From: Turnera subulata
Lineage: Eukaryota > Streptophyta > Magnoliopsida > Malpighiales > Passifloraceae
Length of the DNA: 64,000 nucleotides
Direction: 5' to 3'
Assembly (NCBI GenBank): GCA_028386065.3
Contig: JAKUCV010004472.1
Location: 80,261 to 144,260, forward strand
The notes under the pieces are model-generated. The model had not been told where the DNA came from. It did not search any database and saw only the letters and a list, made by a program, of their open reading frames with translations. Position numbers and translations under genes: made by a program. Below, in pieces: positions 1-10,690 of this stretch (position 1 is its first letter; each line of letters begins with the position of its first letter).

Positions 1-850
1 AAACTTAATGGGAATAACTTCCTTAAGTGGCATCGCAATTTGAGAATAGTCCTCAAACAAGAAAAGAAGTTGTATGTCCTTGAAGGGCCTGTTCCTAATG
101 AACCGGCGCCTACTGCTCCTAGGGCGGAAAGAGATGCTTACAAGAAGCATGTTGATGATATATTAGATGTTGCATGTCTTATGCTTGTTAACATGGACTC
201 TGAGCTTTAGAAGCAACATGAGAACTTGGGTGCGTTCGATATGATCGAACATCTGAAAATGCTTTTTGAAGAGCAAGCAAGGCATGAGAGGTATGAGACC
301 TCTAAAGCATTGTTCCAATGCAAGATGGCTGAGTCATCACCGGTGAGACCTCATGTGGTCCAAATGATTAGATACATTGAGAGCCTTGAGGGTCTAGGTT
401 TTCCTTTGCAAAAGGTGTTGGCTGTTGATCTAGTCCTGCAATCGTTGCCGGATAGTTACAACCAATTTGTCATGAATTTCAATATGAATCATCTTGACAA
501 ATCCTTGTCTGAGTTACTTAACATGTTAGGAACAGTTGAGCAACAAATGAAGGCAAACAAATCCAACAACATTTTAATGGTTGGAAAAGAAAGGAAAGGG
601 TAAGGCCAAGTTTTACAAGAAGAAGAAATGTGCCAAAAAGTTTGGTGCATGTGCATCTTCCTGTTCCTATGTGCTGAAACCCAAAGGTGGTATTGCAAAG
701 GAAGGACAATGTTTCCATTGCAACAAACCTGGCCATTGGAAACGCAACTGCCCTGTTTACCTTGAAGAGGTGAAGAAACAGAAGGGAAGTAAGACTTCCA
801 CTTTAGGTATTTTTGTTATAGAAACTAATATCTCTATCTCTGCATCATAG
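1..850 (+). pseudogene. copia gag (UBN2 domain plus zinc knuckle), broken
   Basis: Frame 1 is open from base 1 except for a TAG at 208-210, then ends at 601-603. The reading continues in frame 2 from about 581, so there is one frameshift near 590. The N-terminal part (first 200 codons) has the KLNGNNFLKWHRNL-type start of UBN2 gag proteins. Codons near 709-750 give a CCHC zinc knuckle, C-x2-C-x4-H-x4-C, the nucleic-acid binding motif that packages element RNA into virus-like particles. A TAG at 848 separates it from the protease. The true start codon is outside the window. Confidence 0.88.
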
Positions 851-3679
851 GTATTAGATACCAGATGTGGTTCTCACATTTGTGTAAATGCGTAGGAACT
901 GAGAAAGAGTAGAAGGTTAGCAAAGGGAGAGATAGACCTGCGCATCGAAAATGGAGCAAGAGTTGCTGCACTAGCCGTAGGAACTTACTATCTTACCTTA
1001 TCGAGTGGTTTGGTTTTAGAACTAGACGATTGTTATTATGTACCGACCATGTGCAGGAATTTGATTTCTGTGTCTTGTCTTGACAAGAAAAGTTTTTCAT
1101 TTGTAATAAAGGACAATTGTTGTTCTATTTATTTCAATGTTGTTTATTATGGTGGTGCGTATTTAAGCAATGGTTTGTATGTTCTTAACCTAGAAACCGC
1201 AATCTCTAATGTTAATACGAAGAAGGTTAGAATGAACGATTCTAATGAAACCTATTTTTTGTATTGTCGATTGGGCCATATAAACGAGACTCGTATATCT
1301 AAACTCCATAAAGATGGAATTTTAGACTCATTTGATTTTGAATCATTTGAGACATGTGAGTCATATTTGTTAGGCAAGATGACGAAGGCTCCTTTTACCG
1401 GTAAAGGTGAAAAAGCTTCGGACTTGTCAGGTCTTATACAAAGTGATGTATGTGGACCGATGTCGACAGAAGCTAGAAGTGGATTTCAATACTTCATTAC
1501 ATTTACTGACGGTTTCAGTAGGTATGGCTATGTGTATCTAATGAGACACAAGTCAGAATCCTTTGAAAAGCTCAAAGAATTCAAGAATGAAGTACAGAAT
1601 CAACTCGGCAAGAGCATTAAAATGCTTCGATCAGATCGAGGAGGTGAATACTTAGGCCAAGAATTTTCTTGATCATCTAAAGGAGTGTGGTATAGTATCA
1701 CAGCTCACTCCACCGGGTACGCCTCAATGGAATGGTGTATCCGAAAGGAGAAATAGAACTTTATTAGAAATGGTTCGTTCTATGATGAGTCAAGCTAACC
1801 TTCCTTCTTCATTTTGGGGACATGCATTATTAAGTGCTGCCTTTACACTTAACCGTGTTCCATCTAAATCGGTTGAAAAGACACCATATGAGATATGGAC
1901 TAGGAAGCGTCCCAATTTGTCTTTTATGAGGATTTGGGGTTGTGAGGCTTACGTGAGACGTCAAGCATCAGACAAACTTGGCCCTAAATCTGACAAGTGC
2001 CTTTTTGTTGGATATCCTAAGGAAACTAAAGGATATTATTTCTATAATCCCACAGAGCACAAAGTGTTTGTTGCTCGTACTGCTATTTTTCTAGAAAGAG
2101 AATTTATTTCTAGAGAGATCAGTGGGAGGAAAATAGAACTCAAAGAAGTTCGAGGTATTGAGGCTGAGATGGAACAAGGACAGGAACCACAAGTTGTTGT
2201 GGGTGAGAATCCTGTACCTGTAACACACGGACCGCGTAGGTCTGATAGGACTCGGTATGAGCCTGAGAGATATGGATTTCTTATGACTCATACTGGAGAC
2301 GTGATGCTCATTGATGAGAATGAGCCCACTTCCTATCAGCAAGCTATTACGGGTCCAGACTCTAAGAAGTGGCTAGAAGCCAAGAATTCGGAGATGGAAT
2401 CTATGTATGAAAACAAGGTATGGACCTTGGTTGATCCACCTGAAGGGGTAAAACCCATAGGGTGCAAATGGGTCTTCAAGAAAAAGACCGACATGGATGG
2501 TAATGTGATTACCTTTAAAGGGAGACTGGTTGTGAAAGGTTTCAAGCAAGTTCATGGTATTGACTATGATGAAACTTTCTCGCCAGTTGCCATGGTTAAA
2601 TCCATCTGGATTCTATTGGCTATAGCAGCATACCATGATTATGAGATATGGCAAATGGATGTCAAAACCACTTTCCTTAATGGAAATCTTTTAAGGATGT
2701 GTACATGACACAACCTGAAAGTTTTGTCGATCCAGAGAATGCTAATATGGTATGCAAGTTGCAAAGATCCATTTATGGATTAAAGCAAGCTTCTAGGAGT
2801 TAGAATCTTCGTTTTAATGAAGTGATCAAAGAGTTTGGTTTCATTAAAAATGAAGATGAACCATGTGTTTACAAGAAGGTTAGTGGGAGCATTATCGTTT
2901 TCTTGTTATTGTATGTTGACGACATTCTGCTCATTGAGAATGATATTCCAACACTACAGTCTGTAAAGACTTAGTTAGGAAAGAATTTCTTAATGAAGGA
3001 CTTTGGAGAAGCTGCTTGCATGCTAGGTATAAAGATCTTTAGAGATAGATCCAAAATGCTTCTTGGGCTAAGTCAAAGTACATATATTGACAAAGTGCTA
3101 AAGAGGTTTAGCATGCAAGATTCCAAGAAAGGTTTCTTGCCCATGTCACATGGCATATCTCTCTCAAAGAATCAATGTCCTAGTACATCTAAAGAGAGAG
3201 AGCGGATGAGTAAGATCCCTTATACATCTGCAATAGGATCTATCATGTATGCCATGCTATGTACTCGACCGGAAGTCGCATATGCTTTGAGTGTCACAAG
3301 CAGATATTAATCTGATCCCGGTGAGAGTCACTGGATAGCGGTTAAGAACATCCTTAAGTACTTGAGAAGGACTAAGGATGCATTCCTTGTCTATGGAAGC
3401 GTTGAAGAGCTTGTTGTAAAAGGTTACACAGATGCTAGCTTCCAAACAGACAGGGATGACTTTAGATCGCAGTCAGGTTATGTGTTTTGTCTTGGAGTTA
3501 GTCCTGTTTGCTGGAAAAGTTCCAAGCAAGAAACAGTTGTCGACTCTACAACTGGGGCTGTACAAAGTTCCTTCTGAGAACTATGTAGCAGATCCTTTGA
3601 CTGAGCCTCTCACACAGCGGAAGCATAATGGTCATGCTACATCCATTTGTATTAGATACATGGATGATTGGCTTTAGTG
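851..3679 (+). pseudogene. copia pol (protease, integrase, RT, RNase H), broken
   Basis: The protease site at 857-880 reads D-T-R-C-G-S-H, where the family has D-T/S-G, so the catalytic glycine is lost. Stops follow at 893, 2801, 2972 (all TAG) and 3308 (TAA). Integrase spans about 1250-2000; its zinc-binding region has Y in place of one C (E-S-Y-L), and the core has S-D-V-C-G-P and S-D-R-G-G-E-Y. An extra T near 1665 shifts the frame. RT spans about 2400-3000 with Y-V-D-D intact at about 2917. A second shift lies near 2695. In RNase H the sequence jumps at about 3560 from V-V-D-S-T-T to K-V-P-S-E-N, so the domain has an internal deletion. The protein ends at the TAG at 3676. Confidence 0.9.
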
Positions 3680-4382
3680 CAACTGGGAGATTGTTAGTAA
3701 TGTGCCCGAAAGCAAATCAATGGATGATCGTATGTAGTCATGTATATACATTAAGGTTGTTCCAATAAATATGTTTATGAGATAAACGCTTACACATATT
3801 TATAACCCTAGAATATGAGATATGAATTCTACATACGGGTACAAGTTAGAGAACTTGTGGACTGGACCGACCCACAAAAGAACCCTACATGGAACGTTAT
3901 ATGATTGTCATTAGTGGTTCTTATATGTATTGTCCTTAGACCTGAGATCATCAAGGTTCCCAACATATGAGTCGTATACTTCGATATTATTCCTGGTCAC
4001 TCGTAACTGAGTGGACTTAAGGATAATCATTGGGTATATGATATAATATGTAGTGGGTTTTGATTGATCGAGATGGGATTCGTCCAGCCCATATAACGGG
4101 TATATTATCAGATAGCCTCTTGATAGAGTTGAACTGCTAAATGCGTGGCCACGCTCGGATTATGTGATATGATGATATCATGAGTATCCGTTTTACACAG
4201 TTAACTCGAGGATCAAGAAAATAAGATTAAACATATACGAGATTGACGTTATTCCATGTCTCGTGTTTAATCTTGATAATGTGACGAAAGGATGATGACA
4301 TGGTTCCGAGGCATATTGAATCAGTACTGATCTTGTCGTTTGGGTAGCAATGATATGTTGCTAGACACCGCTCATTGTTTAT

Positions 4383-4406
4383 AATTGTAAATGAGATTTT
4401 ACAATT
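4383..4406. repeat. conserved hairpin inside copia LTR
   Basis: AATTGTAAA pairs with TTTACAATT around a 6-base loop. The same hairpin, extended to 10-bp arms, is present in the inverted LTR at 63500-63524. Conservation in two diverged LTRs suggests a role in the RNA, perhaps near the end of the transcript; that role is inference. Confidence 0.6.
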
Positions 4407-4464
4407 ATTTCCAAACGTTACATGTGCCTACAGGGTCACACACTTAGAACTGTTGATTCGTGCT

Positions 4465-4558
4465 GGTGGTTGAACTATGGTTGGACCGTGGTTCGACCAA
4501 GTGGGTGGACCATGGTTGAACCTTAGGTGGAGCATGGTTGGACCATGGTTGGACCGAG
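4465..4558 (+). repeat. degenerate GGTTGGACC(A/G)TGG repeats in copia LTR
   Basis: Five to six imperfect copies of GGTTGGACCATGG-type units lie side by side. The matching stretch of the inverted LTR (63370-63445) has its own copies in different number. The repeat probably changes by slippage. Confidence 0.6.
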
Positions 4559-5128
4559 TCGTTTTGGGCTGATTTGGTTCACTAATTATCAGAATTATTG
4601 AACCAAAATTAATGCCAAATGATGTGTAATCCATTAATACTTAGTGGAGCATTAAGACATAGTGGAGATATGATTAGACTTAAAGCATAATCATGATGGT
4701 TCATGCATGATGATGTTGGCCATTGTCTCATTAATCTATGCATTAATTGTGTGTATAAATAGGGCTTGATGATCAGATTATCAACACACACAACATTCAC
4801 ACACAATTCAGAATACACACCCATTCTTTGAGAAAGAAAGAAACACCACATAGCTCCCAGAAATCCATAGCTAGCACAACGGTTCGGGAGTGCTCGGGTT
4901 GGAGATCATGTGATGTTTTCCGACCAGAGATCGACGGTTCGTGTGGATACCGTAGAGGGGCGGGATTTCTTTCCGGCTCTAGCTGATTCGGCACAACAGT
5001 TGAGTGAAAGATCTCAACCGATTCAGGTACGCAAAAATTGTTATTCGGTTTAGTTACTTTCACTTGGATCCTCCATGGTTTCTGGGTTTTTCCGCTGCAT
5101 TTGATTGTCAAGTTTGCTTGCCCAGTTA

Positions 5129-6660
5129 CTTACCTACCCTCAATGAAGGAAAACTGGTCACTGCTAATCATTAACGATATAACCAGCCTAATCCTCTTCG
5201 ATAGAACATTTTCCATGATTTTGTATACCCCATGAATAAGGCATATGGGCTGAAATTCCCTAAAATCTGCAGCATCACATTTCTTCAGGATTGAAGTTAG
5301 GAATGCTGTTAATTCCTTTGGATAGAAGGCCTGATTGATAAAATTCATTCATCATATCAACCAAATCTTCCTTTAACAACTCCCAAGCTAGCTTATAGAA
5401 TGTGAAATTAAAACCATTTGGTCCCAGTGCTTTATCCCCATCACATTCCCATATAGCTTCCTTCACCTCCTCAACTGTGAAAGGCCACTCAAAAGCATCA
5501 GCCTGATCCATGAAGAGTCGTTTAAGCAATAAATCACCCAGCTTTGGTCGGACACTGGAATGTGGCTTATACAAATCCGAGAAAAAGTCAACGGCAGCCT
5601 TTCTAATCCCCACAGGATCAGTAACCACTCTCCCATTGTTAGTAATTTGAGAACTCTTGTTCCTTCTACCTCTATTACATGCTACTAAGTGAAAGAATAT
5701 TGTATTTTTGTCACCTAACTTCAACCAAGTTAACCGCAATTTCTGCCTCCAAAGACACTACTTTTGTTTCCTCTTCACACCGCTTCAACCTTTAGATCAA
5801 GCACTTCCCTTCTTTCATCTTCCATAAGAACCCTGCTATCTATAATCAAATCAAGCTGATCCAATTTGGACTGAATCACTTTCGGCAAACAATCCACACT
5901 GCCAAAACTTTTCAATTTCCACACTCTAAGTCACTGTTTAATGTACCCCAACCTCCTGATAAGGCTAAACTTGTTCGGATACTTAAAGCAGACCTCCTCC
6001 CAAAAACCTTTCAGAATAGAATCAAAGGATGGATGTTTGGTCCAACAGTTCAAGAACCTGAACAGACGAACCCCCCAATTGCATCCTCTTGTGCAAGTAT
6101 AAAAGGGCAGTGATCAGAGTCTCTTTTGCTCCATATCGTGAGACTAATTGAAGGAAACAAGGCGAAGCAATTGTGATCCATGAATGCCCGATCAATTCTG
6201 CTCGCAGCTCGATAATTTCCCCAAGTAAACCTACGGCCCTTTAGTTCAACCTCACACAAAGCCAGTGGGTTAATAAGATCAACAAAGTCAACAACATGCT
6301 GCCTACAGATATGACAGTTAAGCACTCCACCAGCCTAAGGATCTCATTAAAATCCCCAATAACAGTCCTGGGACATGAGGAACCCCCAAGAATACCCTTA
6401 ATCTCCTTCCACAACAACACTTGATCATCATCATTAGCCGAATTATAAACCCCACACATCAGAATCTGTACACCCCCACAAACCTCTCCCTCTACAATAA
6501 TCCAGCTCCGACCAACCCTATTCCTATGACACTTAAAGATGGACAAATCCCAGAGGAGAGAAAGACCTCCAGAATTACCCACAGCCGGAACTTCTAGAAC
6601 TTCAAAACCACCCTTCCCCCACACAAAGGCATAAACCAGGAAAGACCAGCCTTTACACAT
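5129..6660 (-). pseudogene. LINE-B fragment: L1-like endonuclease and RT start
   Basis: Read from 6660 downward, the sequence encodes the middle and C-terminal part of an APE-type endonuclease: V-I-G-D-F-N-E-I near 6350 and S-D-H-C-P-F near 6100, with R-R-F-T-W-G-N and S-R-I-D-R-A-F between them. Next comes the start of a reverse transcriptase: the W-L-K-L-G-D-K-N-T linker near 5725, D-K-A-L-G-P-N-G-F near 5420, then Q-F-S-F-I-E-G-R near 5135. It stops abruptly at the copia LTR. Several frameshifts are present (6330, 5750-5280). Its upstream end meets the poly(T) of LINE-A at 6663. ORF1 and the 3' half are not in the window, so it is a remnant of an older copy of the same LINE family as LINE-A. 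Confidence 0.88.
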
Positions 6661-6662
6661 TG

Positions 6663-8371
6663 TTTTTTTTTTTATGCTAACGATGCCGAGAAACTTTATT
6701 GCTCAAATAGAACTTACAGTTTAAGAGACAACACATACAATTTGGTAACTACGAAGGAAGAGCAGAAAAACAAAAAGCGCAAAAGAGGAAGAACATATAC
6801 ACGAAGGCACAACAATAAGGCAATAGCCAATATACAGAGACACTCAAGTTTGGCGATTCAGAAGCCTGAAAGCTCGAGTTGGTGCATTCCACTGCCGAAT
6901 GGTCTCTGCATTAGGGAGGAGAGGACACAAGACACGCTGAAAGGAAAACTAGGGGAGTTGGTCTTTATCCATGATGTAGAATGCACTAGAATAAGGTCCA
7001 AAGTCCGATCAGGTTTGGCCATGATGCCCTCAAAAATCCTCATGTTCCTTTCAAGCCAAAGTGCCCATAAGGTAGCGAATTTTCTATTTCACCCACGAAG
7101 ATCTGCTACAGCTGCTACAGCTGTAAGGGGACAAGAAACCCACTGATATAGCAACTCCTCTAAAGTAGCAGGAGCACACCACTGGACACCCTACCACAAG
7201 CATATCTTGGACCATATACCCCAAGACAGAGGACATAAAAAGAGAAGAAGGTCCCTAGATTCAACTTGATCTCAACAGAAAACACAATAAGAGTCGGTTG
7301 AAGGAATAATACCTCTACTGTTTAGAGCCTCCCTAGTTGGTATGCCGTTATGAAGAGCTAACCAGATCCAACACTCCACTTTATAAGGGGTTAAATTCAT
7401 CCACACATACGGCTTGTGTCTACATAGTTCCTGTCTTTCGTTAATGTAATCCTTCCCGCTTTTGACATAATAATTCCCGTCTTTATCAGGCTGCCAATAA
7501 ACACAATCATTAACACCGGGTCGAAGGGTGATGCCTGACAATGACTGTCGCTGGTTGGCCACATCCGAGGACTCCCACTCCTTTAAAGGTCTACGCCACA
7601 AAACGGATCATTGAGGTTGTGAATGTAACACTTGCGTGCTCTTATCAACGGTGAAATCCTGGAAAAGGGAGATTGAGTACAAGCGTGGAAATCGAGAACA
7701 AAGTGCACCATATGCGGACCATTTGTCCTTCCAAAATTGGGCCACAGAACCACTGCCTACACGAATAACAGTCCTTTCCAACAAAGAAATACCGGAACCA
7801 TCCTCACAAGAATTAGATCTGCAGACATCTCGCCAAGACGATGAGGCATGTGATAAGTTGAATATTGGATTTAGAGAGGTACTTGAGTATGCGCATTTGC
7901 TGGAGATCAAAGCTTTCCAAACTTTATACCCCGATTGTGTGTAACACCAAAGCCATTTGAACAAAAGACACTGGTTTAAGATGCTTAAGTCAACTATACC
8001 CATCCCCCTTAGTGTCTTGGGAACAGTAATATGCTTCCACGCCACCAAGCATAATTTTTTTTGCTCCTCAAGACCATGCCAAAAGAAGTTCCTCATTATT
8101 CTTTTTAATTTTTTTGCTACAACAATAAGGATTTTAAAGAGGGACATAAAGTATATGGGTAGATAGCTCAATACAGATTTGATCAAAATAACCCTTCCTC
8201 CTATGGATAAATATTTTCCTTTTTAGGATTTTAGTTTGGAGGTGAATTTGTCGATGACAGGTTGCCATGCAGATACTCTCCTCATATTGGCCCCGAGTGG
8301 GAAACCCAAATACTTGAACTGGAGATGACCAGCTCTACTATGCAAATAACCCGCAATATGCTCAACCATGC
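6663..8371 (-). pseudogene. LINE-A ORF2 3' part: RT end, zf-RVT, 3' UTR, poly(A)
   Basis: From 8371 downward the frame gives the RT thumb region (K-Y-L-G-F-P-L-G-A-N near 8300; S-V-L-S-Y-L-P-I-Y-F near 8170; G-M-G-I-V-D-L near 8000). The zinc-binding reverse transcriptase region (zf-RVT) follows at 7601-7272, with Y-Y-V-K-S-G-K and H-N-G-I-P-T-R-E. A stop and shift occur near 7605 and 8225. There is no RNase H domain, unlike LINE-D. The 3' untranslated region ends in the poly(A) seen as T11 at 6663-6673. Block start 8371 is the CATGC target duplication of the LARD element. Confidence 0.9.
8367..8371. repeat. target site duplication CATGC (left)
   Basis: CATGC directly precedes the LTR start TGTGATACC at 8372. 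The identical CATGC follows the last base of the second LTR at 14808-14812. Removing the element and one copy restores the LINE-A reading. Confidence 0.9.
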
Positions 8372-8969
8372 TGTGATACCCCAGGTACACCCTAGAATAT
8401 AGAGAAGTATTTACATGATGAGAACCGGGTGTAGCTTGTCCTTCAGGCACGTTCGTGTAGGTTGGATCGGGTATTCGAGAGAAAGTGGGTAATGTTATTA
8501 ATGTTGGTGTACACATTAGTATGGGTTTAGACTTGGTTGCATAAAATGGTGTCGGATTGACATGAGGCGGTTAGCATAGGCTTGGCCTGGTGCACACAAA
8601 TAGGTTCCATTCGACGCATTGGCACGGTTGGCCTAGCTTGGTGTCCCGAGTGCTTGATTTTTCTTATAGGTCGATAAATGATGGGAAATATTAGGAATGT
8701 GATTATTTGGTGTAATAGATTCACTAGAGGCACGATTGGCCAAGGGGATTATCCGTTGGGTCGATTTGGCGCGAAATAGTGCACAACAAGGGCAATAGTG
8801 TGCCCGTCGGTGCACAATTGGGCTCGATGAGGGTAAATACGTAATTGGCCAAACCGACCAATCAAAAAGAGACGTGTGGCTTGGGAATAAGCTGCTGGTG
8901 GTTTGGGAATGCAAGCTAGCAGGTTGGTTGCCACAAACTAATTGGATGGGAAACAAGCATGAGGTGGCT

Positions 8970-8998
8970 CCAACTTGGTGCATGTGGCACCAAGTTGG
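8970..8998. repeat. perfect 12-bp palindrome in 5' LTR
   Basis: CCAACTTGGTGC and its exact complement GCACCAAGTTGG are separated by ATGTG. In the 3' LTR the left arm and loop are missing at the equivalent place (about 13198). Confidence 0.85.
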
Positions 8999-9786
8999 CA
9001 AGTGTGCAAGTAGGTGCTTAGTCACCTACTTACCATCACTTAAGGGGTGAAACCAGGAACCTCTCAGTCATTCTGATCAGAACCAAATCGTGATAGGTGA
9101 GGGAGAGAGAGAGAAAGAGAGAAAAGAGGCGAAAGGAGGAGAGGCGAGCCTAGGGGTTCTGCTCTCGGCCAGACAGACCCCTGGCCACTAAAATGGGGAT
9201 TCCGGCCAAATAACCGTTTGGAATTGAGTGAAACCAAAGCCACAAGTAAGATAACTTTCATAGCGTTAATTGGGCACCGGTTTGGTGGATTTTGGAGCTG
9301 CACTTAGAGAGTTATGTGCTCTCCAAGTTCACTGTTCTGCAGCAGACATGCTGCTAGACCCTGAGTTGGTGTAGGAGCCATATCTAGTGTTAGAGAGCTT
9401 GTAATTGAGTTTTCTTGGGAGCTATGGAAAGACAAGAGGCAGGGCTAAAACTTTGGTGTTGATGCACAAGGCTGATTCAGCCTGTAAGTGCGTGTTTAAC
9501 CTCAGTGAAGTTTCTGCTAGTGCAGGGCAGATTCTCCCCGAGTTACTGTAAGGTTGATTTGTGTGATTCAATTGTGTGTTTCTTGTTATGGTTGGAAGTG
9601 TTATATTTTGATGCATACTTGCATGTGTGTAATAGGTCAGTATGAAACCTAGATGCCCAAGGGTTCCAAAGTGAAGAAATGAATGGCCTTGATGTGCCTA
9701 ACGGTTTGGTAAGTGGGGTTGCATGCTTATGATGGTTAATGGTGGTCATATGTTGGTTGATGACCCAATGTGCTCGGTGGTGGCAC

Positions 9787-9914
9787 CTATGGTGCGATAT
9801 TGTGGTTATGCCTTGGCTTATAAGACGAGCCTAGTGGTCGGGCTGTGCATCTATGGTGCGATATTGTGGTTATGCCTTGGCTTATAAGGCGAGCCCAGTG
9901 GTCGGGCTGTGCAT
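9787..9914 (+). repeat. 64-bp tandem duplication in 5' LTR
   Basis: The unit beginning CTATGGTGCG at 9787 recurs at 9851 with two or three changes. The 3' LTR has a single unit (about 13980-14043), so the duplication arose after insertion or during its last replication. Confidence 0.85.
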
Positions 9915-10678
9915 TTCATGCATATCATGTGCATCATGGAATTTACATAAGATTGTGGTTATTGATGAGGATTGAGCGACTATGCAGTGCCACATGGCTG
10001 TTTGGTCAATATGAGATGATGGTGGTGTTGTACTAGGCGCCGTGTGTGGTTGTGGTAGCCATTCAGTTATGCCTCGTATGTGGAGCTGTGGGCTAAGGAG
10101 TAATAATATTGGCAAGGCTACTGGACCATGCAGTTAGGCTTAGTACAACTTAACAATAGCTTACCCGTGGGCTGATCACGGTAGCATGTGGGGAGTGCGT
10201 TTGGATGTTATTTTCCACTTGTGTTGGTATCATTGCTATTGCTTGTATGTCACTCTACTTACTGAGTTTATACTCACCCCCTGTTTCCTCCCCTTGTCTT
10301 ACAGGTGCGAGATTGAGAGCATGGGCAGTAGGTCGATGGGTATAGTCGAGTCGGTTCCAATTAATTATAATATTGTATATATTTGTACATGGTGGTTATA
10401 TCCATGTATAGCAAGTGCCAGTCCCCCTTTGTAGTAATAGTCTTATACTATTAGTGGAGTTGTGTTTATAAATAGGTTTTAATACTTTTCATTATCTTTG
10501 CTACCTTTGCATTTGTTTTTTGTATGCTTCCATTGACGCTGCGCATATGAAGTTAGTAACCCGCGAAGCAGAAACTCGAGATTCTGGCTGAGTTGACGAA
10601 AGGCCTTTGGGTGCCTTAGGCACATGGTGGGTGCACAAGGTACCTGGCCGGTCGCGCTTAGCGGGGGCGTGACAGAAT

Positions 10679-10690
10679 TGGTAGCGGAGC
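10679..10690 (+). other. primer-binding site of LARD element
   Basis: TGGTAGCGGAGC lies five bases after the LTR. It differs at two positions from the TGGTATCAGAGC complement of plant initiator tRNA-Met. It fixes the element's orientation as plus. Confidence 0.7.

Larger units (their letters stand above)
1..5128 (+). mobile_element. Ty1/copia LTR retrotransposon, 3' portion
   Basis: The window opens inside gag and runs through protease, integrase, reverse transcriptase and RNase H, in the copia order, to a polypurine stretch and a 3' LTR starting TGTTAG at 3692. The proteins look like the TNT1-94 type of plant copia elements. The 5' LTR and the gag start lie to the left of the window. Stop codons, frameshifts and an RNase H deletion show the copy is dead. 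Its right edge abuts a LINE fragment read on the other strand, cut just after the F-I-E-G-R motif, so it probably inserted into that LINE. Confidence 0.93.
3692..5128 (+). repeat. 3' LTR of copia element
   Basis: The LTR begins TGTTAGTAATG directly after the purine-rich A-A-C-T-G-G-G-A-G-A tract at 3681-3690. The assignment is confirmed by a reverse-complement relative at 62805-64000 that matches over its whole visible length (about 89% in one 93-base stretch I aligned by eye). A TATA-like stretch (TATAAATAGGG at about 4753) fits a promoter. The right end is uncertain by about 10 bases, because the terminal CA is not clear. Confidence 0.85.
8372..10674 (+). repeat. 5' LTR of LARD element
   Basis: Starts TGTGATACCCC and ends GGGGGCGTGACA. 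Aligns end to end with 12603-14807. It is about 100 bases longer because of a 64-base tandem duplication (9787-9914) and a palindrome (8970-8998) that the other LTR lacks. A short GA tract lies at 9101-9125. The open frames on either strand inside it are not genes. Confidence 0.92.

Noticed and set aside
6600..6680. Target duplication for LINE-A next to its poly(A)
   Set aside because: The flank CCTTTACACATTG only loosely resembles CTCTTACACCATTG at about 44646; too imperfect to accept.
7636..7944. Plus-strand open frame of 102 codons
   Set aside because: Antisense shadow of LINE-A ORF2.
8527..9303. Minus-strand open frames of 60-130 codons in the LARD LTR, repeated at 12502-13188
   Set aside because: LTR sequence with low stop density on one strand; no domain, and the second copy does not keep the same limits.
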